Positions 9,097 through 17,949 of a stretch of DNA of 64,000 bases are shown here, piece by piece. Source of the DNA: Poseidonibacter ostreae (lineage in GTDB: Bacteria; Campylobacterota; Campylobacteria; Campylobacterales; Arcobacteraceae); contig NZ_WFKJ01000010.1 of assembly GCF_009208075.1 (NCBI RefSeq), positions 1-64,000 on the forward strand, given 5' to 3'. The notes under the pieces were generated by a model. It was not told the origin of the DNA. It saw nothing but the letters and a program-made list of their open reading frames with translations, and did not search any database. How positions within the stretch are numbered: position 1 is the stretch's first letter; each line of letters begins with the position of its first letter. The position numbers were made by a program, and so were the translations under genes.

Positions 9097-10431
9097 TTAA
9101 ATAAAATCAAATAAATCAGTTTGCACCTGTTCTTCTACGTGATGAAGTTCATATGCTTTTTTATAGATTTCATTTCCTTTTAATGTATATATAATTGCAT
9201 TGTCACCAAAGTTAGAAATTTCATTAATTTCTCTATTGATACTTTTTCTAAATGTTAATTCTTGTCTTATTAATATTTCTGATTTTTTATCATATGTAAT
9301 TTGACCATTATAACCGTCATTTTGACATATTGAAGAACCACCATTTCTAAAATTAGGAGCATGTTCTTTGAAATATTTATTTATTTTTGATATAAATTCT
9401 TTTGAAGTTTTAGAATTGCTAATTTCATCTTTCCAATCAAGTAAATTTGAAAAATAGCCATTCATAAATTTTGTAACTTCACAGATTAATACTTCCTCAT
9501 CTGTTTGATAATCAGCATATGGAACTTTTAAAGTTTTCCTTAACCAATCTATGAAACTAGGTTCAAAGAAGTCAAATGAAGGAAGTTTAGTTTTATCATT
9601 ATCGCTGTTACGAGAATAATTAAATTTTCTACCATCAAACCAAAATATTTCTTCAATGCATTCTGGATGAACCCATGAAGAGAAAGATAAGTCAGTAGTT
9701 ACATGTTTATAGCTTTTACGTTTAATAAAGAATAATCTTGTCGTAAACATGACTCTTCTATATAATTCATAATCACTTAATGCACCTGCTCCTGTAATAT
9801 AATCATAAGTATCATCAAACCAACCATCATCATAACGACCACAATTGTCTTTGTACTTTAAAATTACTCTTTTTAATTCTTCTAATACCTCATCTTTAGA
9901 AGGTAAAAATTTTCTCCAATCAATATCTGAATAAAGCCAATATGCATTTGAATCATTAAATAATTCAAAGAATGTATATTGCTTCATAAGATTTGATCTT
10001 TGAACTTTGTTACGAGTATTGAAATAACTATTCCATACTCTATCTTCTCCTTGTTTTGGTGAATCAGGTAACTTATCAAGAATAATTCCAGATTGAGGTT
10101 CTTCAAATAATGATAATTGAATACTTTCATTGCTTTTCTCAAAACTTTTTAGTAAATCAACCCAATTTAAAATCTCATTTACACAAGATTCCAAATATTC
10201 AATATCACTCTTTCTATTGTACATTTCATGATTAGCATCATTTTTTTGTATTTTTAACTGTAACCAAACACTAAATTTAACATTTGTATTAACTTTATGT
10301 ATTTTATCTTTACAAGTTAGTAAATTATATTTTTCATTTGAAGAATCAAGTTCAACGACATCAAAATATTTACAAAGCTTGTCAAAGTCTTTTATTTTAT
10401 TTTTTTCATTTATTAAGTTATTAAAACTCAT
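9097..10431 (-). CDS. Unknown protein with two sliding-clamp-binding motifs
   Basis: A 444-residue protein of unknown family. It carries QLSLF at about residue 107 and QTDLF six residues from the C-terminus. Both fit the bacterial beta-clamp binding consensus (QL[SD]LF), so it probably docks on the replication clamp. The middle (WRKFLPSKDEVLEELKR and following aromatic-rich segments) looks like a folded domain that I cannot name. An earlier ATG at 10479 lacks a ribosome site; GGGAG lies seven bases before the ATG at 10431, which is preferred. It overlaps the preceding gene by 11 bases. A role in replication, repair or DNA modification is inferred from the motifs and neighbours. Confidence 0.6.
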   Translation of the reverse strand: MSFNNLINEKNKIKDFDKLCKYFDVVELDSSNEKYNLLTCKDKIHKVNTNVKFSVWLQLKIQKNDANHEMYNRKSDIEYLESCVNEILNWVDLLKSFEKSNESIQLSLFEEPQSGIILDKLPDSPKQGEDRVWNSYFNTRNKVQRSNLMKQYTFFELFNDSNAYWLYSDIDWRKFLPSKDEVLEELKRVILKYKDNCGRYDDGWFDDTYDYITGAGALSDYELYRRVMFTTRLFFIKRKSYKHVTTDLSFSSWVHPECIEEIFWFDGRKFNYSRNSDNDKTKLPSFDFFEPSFIDWLRKTLKVPYADYQTDEEVLICEVTKFMNGYFSNLLDWKDEISNSKTSKEFISKINKYFKEHAPNFRNGGSSICQNDGYNGQITYDKKSEILIRQELTFRKSINREINEISNFGDNAIIYTLKGNEIYKKAYELHHVEEQVQTDLFDFI

Positions 10432-10660
10432 GTTTTTTCTCCCATAAATGTTTTCCATCTGCACAAGTCCACCAACCATCTAAATCATAGTTCTTTTCTT
10501 TTGTTCCAAATCTAAATGGTGAAGTATAACTTTCAAAAGAAGATGGTTCTTTATAAAAGCAGTAGCCTTTATAATCTCCTATAACTTTCCATTTTTCGCC
10601 TTTTAATAGTGCAATTGATAATGCTTTCCTATCTTTAAACTTTTTAGTAATTTTATTCAT
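10421..10660 (-). CDS. Small hypothetical protein, Trp/Lys rich
   Basis: A 79-residue basic and aromatic protein (WKVIGDYKGYCFYKE, then DGWWTCADGKHLW) that I do not recognise. AAAGAGA lies before the start codon. Its stop overlaps the start of the clamp-motif protein, so the two are probably coupled. The short hairpin at 10677-10694 stands 17 bases ahead of its start. Confidence 0.55.
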   Translation of the reverse strand: MNKITKKFKDRKALSIALLKGEKWKVIGDYKGYCFYKEPSSFESYTSPFRFGTKEKNYDLDGWWTCADGKHLWEKKHEF

Positions 10661-10676
10661 ATTTTCTCTTTTTCAT

Positions 10677-10694
10677 TACCCTATTGATGGGGTA
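10677..10694 (-). promoter_or_regulatory. Short leader hairpin, TACCC type
   Basis: The stem TACCC/GGGTA surrounds an 8-base loop. It is one of four near-identical copies (also at 18844, 20567 and 25326). Each ends 17-21 bases before a start codon, directly ahead of the ribosome binding site. Confidence 0.65.
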
Positions 10695-10714
10695 GTTATT
10701 TTTGTTTTTAATCT

Positions 10715-11209
10715 TTAAAATAAAGATTGTTGTTTGTAAACTTCTTTTGTATCAAAGAAGTCATATATTGCGTTAAATAGTGAACACCACATTATTCTAA
10801 TAAGATGTACGTGGTTTCCTCTATCAATCATTATTTGATTATTCCAATGACAATGCCATATCTGAAATTTATAATTTTCAAACTTTTTATTGATTGAACA
10901 ACAGTCAGCCCTGTATTTAATAACACGAGTTCCTGTAATTCCATATATGTATTCATAAACCATTTCGTCAGCAGCATCATGTTCTTCTGAAACAAAAGTA
11001 CTAGAGAATTTAATTGGTTTAGGAAAGTTAAGTAATTTTTCTTTTAATTTTTTGCCAGAACTGATACTTTTTAAATCAAAGTTACCAATGTATATATTGA
11101 AACATTCTTCAATTGCATCAATGTCAATTTGTTTAAATTCAACATCATTATATTTTGTATCTGTATATCGTTCTAGCCATTCTTTTATATTTTCTAAATT
11201 GGGTTTCAT
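10715..11209 (-). CDS. Hypothetical protein ending in a clamp-binding motif
   Basis: A 164-residue protein of unknown family. It ends in KQQSLF, which fits the beta-clamp binding consensus placed at a free C-terminus, as in several replication and repair proteins. The body is soluble and mixed alpha/beta in appearance, with clustered Cys and His residues (ADCCS, WHCHWNN) that might bind a metal. TAGGAAT supports the start, 15 bases after the DndC-like gene. It may link the neighbouring modification-like enzymes to replicating DNA; this is inference. Confidence 0.55.
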   Translation of the reverse strand: MKPNLENIKEWLERYTDTKYNDVEFKQIDIDAIEECFNIYIGNFDLKSISSGKKLKEKLLNFPKPIKFSSTFVSEEHDAADEMVYEYIYGITGTRVIKYRADCCSINKKFENYKFQIWHCHWNNQIMIDRGNHVHLIRIMWCSLFNAIYDFFDTKEVYKQQSLF

Positions 11210-11224
11210 GTGAAATTCCTATTA

Positions 11225-13111
11225 TTAATTTTCAAACCATCTCATTTTGTCTTGTAAGGAAATACTTTCACAATGGATAATGTCACCTTTTTTATTGAAC
11301 TCATCTAATTGTTCAAAGTGACTACCATAATCTCCGTCATATCCGAATAAGTTATGTTCTGGTTGTTTAATTTCTTTATTTTCTAATTTATTCAAAAAGG
11401 TAATAAAACCAATTTTGTCTTTTCGCCACTCTTCTCTAATATAGTTTTCTTTTGTTGAGTCAACAAAATCCATGCTAGTTTCAAGAGGTAGTATTTTTAT
11501 GTAGTTAATAAGCATTTGCTTATCTGATAATTTAATTTTGTTTGAGTGTAGTGATTTCATTAAAGCTATAGAGTTTTTTTCTTTTTTTTCAAGTTGAATA
11601 GCCATTTGACAAAAGTATCTATCACAAAACTTACTGCTATCAAAAGCAAACTTATCGTTTTCATCATAAACATATTTCCAATTGTACACATCAACATAAC
11701 CTACTTTAGGTTTAGTAAAATCTCTCATTTCTTCAACAGCAACTAATACTCTAGGATATAAGGGATTGATTAGGTGTTTAAAATTTCTATCATGAGCAAT
11801 TTTTACAACACTCATATCTAAGTCACCATCTTCAATCCAACATTCTTGAATATAAGCTAATTCTGCATCTGTAATAAGAGGTGTTTTTCTTTCTTCTATT
11901 ACTTTTCTTTCACATTTTAATAATTCAGATAACATTCTTTTTCTAAAATATAAAGTGTAACCCCCAGGAATTTTCATTCCATGTCGGTGGTTATCAAAAT
12001 CATAATTTTTCATTTTATGTTTACCATGAATATATACATCTCTATTATGATCCCAATGACCATCTCTATATTTAGCAAACCAATTTCTTAGTTTTTCCAT
12101 TTCTTTCATGTATGGGTAGTGTTTAGTTAAGTTACCTAATGTTTTGTCTTTTTCAAAAATCATACAAGACCAACATCCGTATCTAGCACTCATTCCACAT
12201 TGTAATTTAGAGCCTGTTTCAAAACCTTCTAAAAGACTTCTACATTCATCTCCATCACCAGATGCTTCAGCATAAACTCTTCCAAGGGTTAACGAATCAA
12301 TCCAAGTAAGTTTGTGATTATCAATATGATTCCAAACGTCAGAAGTATTCCAATGTTCAATAGGAGCATAGAGATTACAATCTTTGAATTCATGTACTTT
12401 AAACGAGCCTTCAACCGTTTGTGCTTTCATACGATTTTTTCTCTCTAATGATTCATCTTGTCTTTGACCTGTAATTGCAATAAAACCGTTTTTAGTTTGA
12501 TTTAAAATGTTAACAATTAGTTTCTTTTGAGGTTGGATTTTTAAACGATCAGTACACCATCTTTTTGAATTTCTAGAGGGCATAATGTAACCTTTTCCAA
12601 TCAGCAAAGAGAAATAAGTGTTCTTAGTACTAGGTGAAACTTTTCTTACATCTAAACAAAGCTTGTGTTTAATACCAAATTCATCAATCTTATTGATTGA
12701 GTTTAAAATACCTTCTATAACGGGGTCCATTTCAAGTAAAGTATCAGAAAAGATTACATAAGTAGTCTTATTAATAAATTCTTGTCCATACATATGTTTA
12801 ATTAATAATAATGACTTTAGAACTACATCCATAGTTACAGTTGAATCTTTTCCACCCGAATATGCACAACTAAAAACTCTTGAATCAACAACATATAGGT
12901 ATATTAATTCGCTATATGTATTTATCTGTTTTAGTATGATAGGAGCAGTAAAACCTTCTATATCTAATGAGGTTATACAATTTAAAAAAGATTCAATATC
13001 TTGTTTAATTAATGTAATTAGTTCTTTGTCAAAACCTTTATCTTTAAATGATTTTCTTTGTAGTTTTTTTATTTTATCCTCAAAGATTCTTATATTAGGT
13101 CTATATGACAT
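11225..13111 (-). CDS. Orphan DndC-like PP-loop protein (PAPS-reductase superfamily)
   Basis: A 628-residue protein. Residues 85-90 form SGGKDS, the PP-loop that adenylates substrates. Next come FSDTLLE, then LIGKGYIMPSRNSKRWCTDR with LKIQP, an almost exact counterpart of the DndC signature. After YAPIEHW comes CGMSARYGCWSCMIFEKDK, which matches the Cys-rich Fe-S region of DndC. DndC uses ATP and an Fe-S cluster to place sulfur in the DNA backbone (phosphorothioation). No dndB, dndD or dndE gene is present, and the C-terminal 250 residues go beyond typical DndC. It may therefore carry out another ATP- and sulfur-dependent nucleic-acid modification. Homology is firm; the reaction is not known. 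Confidence 0.75.
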   Translation of the reverse strand: MSYRPNIRIFEDKIKKLQRKSFKDKGFDKELITLIKQDIESFLNCITSLDIEGFTAPIILKQINTYSELIYLYVVDSRVFSCAYSGGKDSTVTMDVVLKSLLLIKHMYGQEFINKTTYVIFSDTLLEMDPVIEGILNSINKIDEFGIKHKLCLDVRKVSPSTKNTYFSLLIGKGYIMPSRNSKRWCTDRLKIQPQKKLIVNILNQTKNGFIAITGQRQDESLERKNRMKAQTVEGSFKVHEFKDCNLYAPIEHWNTSDVWNHIDNHKLTWIDSLTLGRVYAEASGDGDECRSLLEGFETGSKLQCGMSARYGCWSCMIFEKDKTLGNLTKHYPYMKEMEKLRNWFAKYRDGHWDHNRDVYIHGKHKMKNYDFDNHRHGMKIPGGYTLYFRKRMLSELLKCERKVIEERKTPLITDAELAYIQECWIEDGDLDMSVVKIAHDRNFKHLINPLYPRVLVAVEEMRDFTKPKVGYVDVYNWKYVYDENDKFAFDSSKFCDRYFCQMAIQLEKKEKNSIALMKSLHSNKIKLSDKQMLINYIKILPLETSMDFVDSTKENYIREEWRKDKIGFITFLNKLENKEIKQPEHNLFGYDGDYGSHFEQLDEFNKKGDIIHCESISLQDKMRWFEN

Positions 13112-13130
13112 AATCTTCCTTTTTGTTGAA

Positions 13131-13145
13131 TGCCAATAATTGGTA
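13131..13145 (-). promoter_or_regulatory. Short leader hairpin, TGCCAA/TTGGTA type
   Basis: A short inverted repeat ending 20 bases before the DndC-like start codon. Its position matches the TACCC hairpins although the stem sequence differs, which suggests that the structure is what is conserved. Confidence 0.5.
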
Positions 13146-13183
13146 TTATTTATTAAAATTTGAACACACCATAAAGAGATGTA

Positions 13184-13220
13184 CTAACCCAAAGGGAAAG
13201 TAAAATCCCTAGGGGTTTAG
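13184..13220 (-). promoter_or_regulatory. Long nested leader hairpin, AGGGA type
   Basis: The outer stem is CTAACCC/GGGTTTAG and the inner stem AGGGA/TCCCT. A very similar element is at 15361-15396. It lies in the leader of the DndC-like gene, upstream of the short hairpin at 13131. Confidence 0.55.
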
Positions 13221-13256
13221 CTTTAAAAGCGATTAATTTATTATTCTTTTATTGAT

Positions 13257-13829
13257 TTAAGCCCAATCTTTACCTTCAGTACCATAATTACTATATGTTT
13301 TTTTATATAGGCTTTTTGATTCTGATACTTTGATAAAATATTTATTTTGATCAAACTTACAAACAATATATTTCTTTATTAAATAACAATCTGTAGTAAC
13401 AAGATCAATTGATGTTTCAAAATCAATGTCACGTCCTTTATAGATAGGTTTTTTATGAGAATAATAAGAACCAAAGTCTTTATTTGAAAGTCTGTTTAGT
13501 AACTTTTTATCAATATCCTTCATACAAAAAGTATTTACTTCTCGATGTGCATCTATATTGTCTAAGTTATATCCATAGTTTTCAATATCAAATTCAACTT
13601 CTTCTTTATTATCTATGTAATAAATTTCCTTTTCATCAATAACTATTTTCTTTAAAGAAAAAACATCTAATTCATTTTCTTCTAAAGCATTAAATGCATA
13701 TTGAAAATAAGAAACATCTAATTCTTTCTCTACTGTTTTTGATAAAAATAAGTCTATTACTTCTTGATTATTAATAATTTCACATTCATTTAATCTATTA
13801 AAAAAGATTTCATTAAATTTTGTGTTCAT
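13257..13829 (-). CDS. Hypothetical acidic protein
   Basis: A 190-residue soluble, acidic protein that I do not recognise. The start at 13829 lies 18 bases from a short leader hairpin (13847-13865), with an AAAGGAAA-type site before it. No enzyme motif, signal or membrane segment was seen. It lies between the TGT-like and DndC-like genes, so a role in the same process is possible but unproven. Confidence 0.55.
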   Translation of the reverse strand: MNTKFNEIFFNRLNECEIINNQEVIDLFLSKTVEKELDVSYFQYAFNALEENELDVFSLKKIVIDEKEIYYIDNKEEVEFDIENYGYNLDNIDAHREVNTFCMKDIDKKLLNRLSNKDFGSYYSHKKPIYKGRDIDFETSIDLVTTDCYLIKKYIVCKFDQNKYFIKVSESKSLYKKTYSNYGTEGKDWA

Positions 13830-13846
13830 TCTATTTCCTTTTATTG

Positions 13847-13865
13847 AATACCATTAATTGGTATT
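13847..13865 (-). promoter_or_regulatory. Short leader hairpin, AATACCA/TGGTATT type
   Basis: A 7-bp perfect stem with a 5-base loop, ending 18 bases before a start codon. It belongs to the same positional class as the TACCC hairpins, with a changed stem that still pairs. Confidence 0.6.
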
Positions 13866-13870
13866 ATTAT

Positions 13871-14821
13871 TTAAAATTCAAATACACCTTGTTTTGATGC
13901 ATGTTCAAATTTTTTAAATTCTTTTGGAGAAAAGTTAACAATTGAAGTATCACAGCTATCAGCACTAATGCTTCTTGCAAATTGAAGTCTTCTTTTTGAA
14001 CTTACTCTTCCTATATGACATCTTTTATCATACTTATGAGCTAGTTTTGTCCACGATTCCATTGTTTTTAATTTCCATTCGACTTCTGTTGATTTTGGTT
14101 TTCCAAATCCGTTAAACGTAGGAGAGCCACCAACAAACAAACCATCAAATTCTATATTTTGTTTATTATTATGTTTACATAGATAAGGTTCTACATCAAC
14201 TAATTCCATACCATTTTGTACAACTAAAAATTTCGGAAATGGACAAAAATCTAATTTAGATAAATAACTAATGCTATATTCTAAAGATTCAATACCACCA
14301 CCGATAATGTCAGGTACAACGATAAAATCAGGAAATTTTCTTTCTCTATGCAATGTTCGTAGTTTTTCCTTAAACTTTTTGTCATTAAAGGATAAACCAT
14401 TTATAAAATCAGCAAATACACCATTATCAAATGCGAAGCCATGTTGTTGAGCATCACTTTGTTTAATTCTTAACATATTTACAGTTTCCATTGTGGACCA
14501 ATTATTCTCATAAGTAGCAGTTCTTTTTTTACCTGTTGGAGAACCAATATAAAGTTTAGTTTTTGGAATATAGTTCATACCCATAAACTTAAATATTTCA
14601 ATATCATCAACAAAACTATCTTCTTCAATACTTAGATCAAGTAAACTATTTTGTAAAACAAATTCAGTTGCCTTGTATCTAAACACTTCAGTATGATAAT
14701 CAATATCTAACATTGAAACAGGTGGTAAGTAAAACTCATATTGATTTGCAACAATAATTTCACCAATTAAGAGATAGCCATAGTGATGATTAAATGCAAT
14801 ATAACCTGTATATTCATTCAT
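13871..14821 (-). CDS. TGT-like TIM-barrel protein (DpdA-related)
   Basis: A 316-residue protein with the order of motifs expected for the tRNA-guanine transglycosylase superfamily, nearest in style to the DpdA proteins that insert 7-deazaguanines into DNA. FDNG at 131-134 holds a candidate catalytic Asp. PDFIVVPDIIGGG follows at about 164-176, VQNG at 201-204, and HIGRVSSKRRLQFARSISAD at about 269-288. The zinc-binding Cys/His set of true tRNA enzymes is not evident. The ATG overlaps the stop of the preceding gene (TAATG). No genes for preQ0 synthesis are in the window, so the host would have to supply the base. The superfamily call is fairly good; the substrate is inferred. Confidence 0.6.
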   Translation of the reverse strand: MNEYTGYIAFNHHYGYLLIGEIIVANQYEFYLPPVSMLDIDYHTEVFRYKATEFVLQNSLLDLSIEEDSFVDDIEIFKFMGMNYIPKTKLYIGSPTGKKRTATYENNWSTMETVNMLRIKQSDAQQHGFAFDNGVFADFINGLSFNDKKFKEKLRTLHRERKFPDFIVVPDIIGGGIESLEYSISYLSKLDFCPFPKFLVVQNGMELVDVEPYLCKHNNKQNIEFDGLFVGGSPTFNGFGKPKSTEVEWKLKTMESWTKLAHKYDKRCHIGRVSSKRRLQFARSISADSCDTSIVNFSPKEFKKFEHASKQGVFEF

Positions 14822-15327
14822 TAGATTTCTCTAAAGTGATTTAAGTCAATTTTATTTATCATTACACCAAATGAATGAGTGTCATCTATCCATTGATTAG
14901 AACCATTAGTATAGAAGTTTTCTTTAAATCCCTTATAGAGTTCTTCAAAGCCTTCTAGCATAGCATTGTAAGCTTCATCATATGATTCAAAATAACCAAA
15001 TTCAACTCTTGAGTTTGAATCAAAATGTGTATTGAATTGGGAAAGTTGATATATGTGATTAAATTTATTTATTTTTATAGTTACTTTATAAGAAGTGCCT
15101 TTAGCCCATTCTTTGTTTTTTATATAGTTATAAATACCGATTTTCTCAAAAGAAATATTTTCAAAAATCTTAGTTAATTCTTCTTGTAAATCTAAACATT
15201 CTTGATTGAATTCAAATGTTATAGCGTTTTGACAATATAAATCACTAGATAAGTATTGATAATTTAAATCTGGTATTGAATCTAACTGGTTTTTTATAAC
15301 TTGTAATATATTTTTATTTTTAAACAT
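14821..15327 (-). CDS. Hypothetical protein coupled to the TGT-like gene
   Basis: A 168-residue soluble protein that I do not recognise, rich in aromatic and acidic residues (FGYFESYDEAYNAMLEGFEE). Its stop overlaps the TGT-like ATG, so the two products are probably made in fixed ratio. It may be a partner of that enzyme. Two hairpins (15361 and 15434) lie in its leader. Confidence 0.55.
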   Translation of the reverse strand: MFKNKNILQVIKNQLDSIPDLNYQYLSSDLYCQNAITFEFNQECLDLQEELTKIFENISFEKIGIYNYIKNKEWAKGTSYKVTIKINKFNHIYQLSQFNTHFDSNSRVEFGYFESYDEAYNAMLEGFEELYKGFKENFYTNGSNQWIDDTHSFGVMINKIDLNHFREI

Positions 15328-15360
15328 AATAATTGCCTTATAAATTTAAATAAGAGAATA

Positions 15361-15396
15361 CTAACCCAAAGGGAAAGTAAAATCCCTAGGGGTTAG
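15361..15396 (-). promoter_or_regulatory. Long nested leader hairpin, AGGGA type, second copy
   Basis: The outer stem CTAACCC/GGGTTAG encloses an inner AGGGA/TCCCT stem. The element and its flanks (TTAAAGCGA) closely match 13184-13220. It lies 34 bases ahead of the start codon at 15327. Confidence 0.6.
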
Positions 15397-15433
15397 CTTT
15401 AAAAGCGACTAGTAAGTAATTTAATTTTTATTG

Positions 15434-15453
15434 AATACCATTAATTAGGTATT
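15434..15453 (-). promoter_or_regulatory. Short hairpin, AATACC/GGTATT type
   Basis: A 6-bp perfect stem that is close in sequence to the element at 13847-13865. Here it sits between the upstream stop at 15455 and the long hairpin at 15361, so its distance to a start codon is not the usual one. Confidence 0.5.
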
Positions 15454-15454
15454 A

Positions 15455-15877
15455 TTAATTTTCTTTTGAGTTTTCAATTATGCTTTTTGTAATTCTTTCA
15501 AAATCATCAAGCATGTAATCAAGTGGGTAATTAATATTATAAATAATTTTTTCGTCTGAATCTGAATTTAATATTTCAGTTGTAGACATTTGTTTCATCA
15601 TAATTTTAATATAAGAGCTATACTCTTCATATGGGTTAGTAATATTTTTACTATCTAAAACAGTATGTAATATTGCATAAAATTCTTCATCTTCATCATA
15701 AATTTTTTCAATAAGTTTAGCTTCCTCTTTATAAGAATCAGTAAAATCATCATCAAAAATCATTGAGTATTCGTCATTGCTTGTTTTTTCAGCTACATAA
15801 ACATGTAAAGAAGACCCAGATGTTAATTCAACTAAGTATTCTTTTGCATTAAATTTAATTTCTTTTCCGTAACTCAT
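15455..15877 (-). CDS. Small acidic hypothetical protein
   Basis: A 140-residue, very acidic soluble protein (DDDFTDSYKEEAKLIEKIYDEDEE) that I do not recognise. The start at 15877 is the first ATG after the preceding gene, with AAGGATAA upstream. Its charge would suit a DNA-mimic or adaptor protein, but there is no motif to prove that. It lies mid-operon. Confidence 0.55.
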   Translation of the reverse strand: MSYGKEIKFNAKEYLVELTSGSSLHVYVAEKTSNDEYSMIFDDDFTDSYKEEAKLIEKIYDEDEEFYAILHTVLDSKNITNPYEEYSSYIKIMMKQMSTTEILNSDSDEKIIYNINYPLDYMLDDFERITKSIIENSKEN

Positions 15878-15917
15878 AAGTTATCCTTGTTTATTTTATA
15901 TATAATAAGTATTGTTT

Positions 15918-16469
15918 CTAGTTGAACAAAATTCCATAATCACGTCTTAATACATCCATCTCTAACTTTTCGTTAAATACCATAAGACCTACTCTAATTC
16001 CTTTAGGAACAGGTGTATTATCTAAATAACAAAAATTCATGAACATATCTTTCTCATCATCAACTCTTTCTGTTATACACTTAGATTCAATTGAATCTTT
16101 TTTAAAGTAGTATGTACGAACTAATTGAATTGCTTCAAAACGAAGATTAATAGGAACATCTGGATGAAAATAAAAACTATGATTTTTTGCATAATAATCG
16201 AAAAAATCATCTGTATTTTCTCCACCAGATTTTTTGTAATATTCTTTTAAAATTTCCATTCCTTCAAATGCTGTATCAAACTTCCAATAATGAAATTTAT
16301 GATTCATTTGATTTTTCCATTCATCATTTGACCCATTGATAATTAAATCATTAATAGTCAAAGGGTCAAGTCCTAGTTCTTTAAAAAAATCCTTAAACAT
16401 TTTATTTTCATGTCCAAGTTTTTTAATCGCATTTACACTTTCTAATGTAGATAGTTTCTTATTATTCAT
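15918..16469 (-). CDS. Hypothetical protein
   Basis: A 183-residue soluble protein with no family that I can name. The first half is helical; the second has an aromatic stretch (FFDYYAKNHSFYFHPD). AGGAAATATT lies before the start. It lies between the PP-loop gene and the acidic protein in the same direction, and it has no visible membrane or metal motif. Confidence 0.55.
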   Translation of the reverse strand: MNNKKLSTLESVNAIKKLGHENKMFKDFFKELGLDPLTINDLIINGSNDEWKNQMNHKFHYWKFDTAFEGMEILKEYYKKSGGENTDDFFDYYAKNHSFYFHPDVPINLRFEAIQLVRTYYFKKDSIESKCITERVDDEKDMFMNFCYLDNTPVPKGIRVGLMVFNEKLEMDVLRRDYGILFN

Positions 16470-16560
16470 AATATTTCCTGATTTTTGATTTTATTCATAA
16501 AAGACATTAATTGTATTTATGAATGTTAATTAGTTAGTAATGTGCTATTACAACATTTAT

Positions 16561-17937
16561 TTAGTATTGAGATTCAACACAATTTCCATGAGAAAATTTG
16601 TATCTTTGTAATTCCTCTAATGTAACATTAGGATATTTTTCTTTAGCTTCATTTAGCATATCAATTAATGTAAATGCATTGCCTTTATTGTTTCCATCTT
16701 TATGAAGTCTTGCAGTAGCACCAAGATTTGGAACTTTCATTTTTAAAACTTTTTCTGTTTTATTTATGAAGTCTTCAATAGATGTATTATCTTTATAGTT
16801 CAAACAATTAATAGTAATTTGTGTATTAGTTTTAATTGCAGCTTCTAATTGTTGATTTAGATATGTTGTTGATATCTTTTCTAGTAAGTCGATTCTAATT
16901 GTTTTCTTTTGATCTGGATGAGGTTTAGCTAATTTATTTAAAACAATATTGTGATTGTTCTTATAATGCTTTAGTTTATTCTCTTCTAAAACAACCCACT
17001 CTTTGAATTTCATAGGTAAGTTCATATATAACCATAATATTTCCATGTGAGAGCCACTTGAAAAAGGACAAAAAATACAATTAGAGGGAAAGGGAACTTC
17101 AATATTTAACGAATTAATATACTGTTGACAAGTTGTTCTATCATAACCTATATCAAGTAATGGATATTCAGTAATTATAGATTGTCTTTTCCATTTCTCC
17201 TTGTATTCTACATTGTAAGTGAATTCAATTAGAATTTCTTTTTTATTAATTTGAATATATCTATCTGAATCTTTATAGGACACTTTTAAGTTACCATGTT
17301 CAGAAGTTGCAAAATATTCAATACCTTTAATAGTTCGCAGATGACCTAATGTTTTATTATTATTCATTAAGATGTGCCAAGAACCATTTACTCTTTTTTC
17401 TTCATTTTTAGATATGCCTATAAGAAATCTTATTTTCCCATGATATTTTGCATATTCTACATATTCTCTTTTATTACCTTTGGGTAGATTGTATTTCTTT
17501 GAAATTCTATCGCCTAAGTAATTGTATTGAGGTAGTAATTTTAAGTTGTGAGTACAGCTTTTAGGATAACCCATTGAACCAATTGTTGGTGTATTAAGTT
17601 TCCATTGATAAGTTAGTGTTTGCCAAGTTCTAGAATGAAACCCCATATCATTAGTAATTTTTACAAATTCAATATTATGTAATTTACACAATGGAATAAG
17701 AACTCTATCAATATAATCATACGTGAAAGGATGTTCGTTTCCTGTATCTGCAAAGAGTACTAGTAATTGATGTGTAGCATATTTCTTTCTAAAGTCTTTG
17801 TCATAACAGATTTTTAAAAAAATTGTCATACTATCTTGCCCTGCACCCATACATAAAACTGTTAAGTTACTAAGTGATTTTTCATTGACAAAAATATCAT
17901 CAAATTTATCAAATAGATTTGTTTCTAAGTAAGACAT
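16561..17937 (-). CDS. PAPS-reductase-like PP-loop protein, GAGxxS type
   Basis: A 458-residue protein of the adenine nucleotide alpha-hydrolase superfamily. The PP-loop is GAGQDS at 31-36, a variant seen in many phage and plasmid PAPS-reductase-like proteins. LLVLFADTGNEHPFTYDYID follows, then a C-terminal CIFCPFSSG motif that could bind metal or Fe-S. Relatives are annotated as PAPS reductase/FAD synthetase, but their reaction is mostly unknown. It is the second PP-loop protein in this operon, beside a methyltransferase (12 bases away), and a TGT-like gene lies 1.7 kb downstream. GGAG is well placed before the ATG. A part in base or backbone modification is plausible but unproven. Confidence 0.65.
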   Translation of the reverse strand: MSYLETNLFDKFDDIFVNEKSLSNLTVLCMGAGQDSMTIFLKICYDKDFRKKYATHQLLVLFADTGNEHPFTYDYIDRVLIPLCKLHNIEFVKITNDMGFHSRTWQTLTYQWKLNTPTIGSMGYPKSCTHNLKLLPQYNYLGDRISKKYNLPKGNKREYVEYAKYHGKIRFLIGISKNEEKRVNGSWHILMNNNKTLGHLRTIKGIEYFATSEHGNLKVSYKDSDRYIQINKKEILIEFTYNVEYKEKWKRQSIITEYPLLDIGYDRTTCQQYINSLNIEVPFPSNCIFCPFSSGSHMEILWLYMNLPMKFKEWVVLEENKLKHYKNNHNIVLNKLAKPHPDQKKTIRIDLLEKISTTYLNQQLEAAIKTNTQITINCLNYKDNTSIEDFINKTEKVLKMKVPNLGATARLHKDGNNKGNAFTLIDMLNEAKEKYPNVTLEELQRYKFSHGNCVESQY

Positions 17938-17949
17938 TGTAATTCTCCA

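Noticed and set aside
11225-13111. A complete Dnd phosphorothioation system
   Set aside because: Only the DndC-like gene is present; dndB, dndD, dndE and the dndFGH restriction genes are absent.
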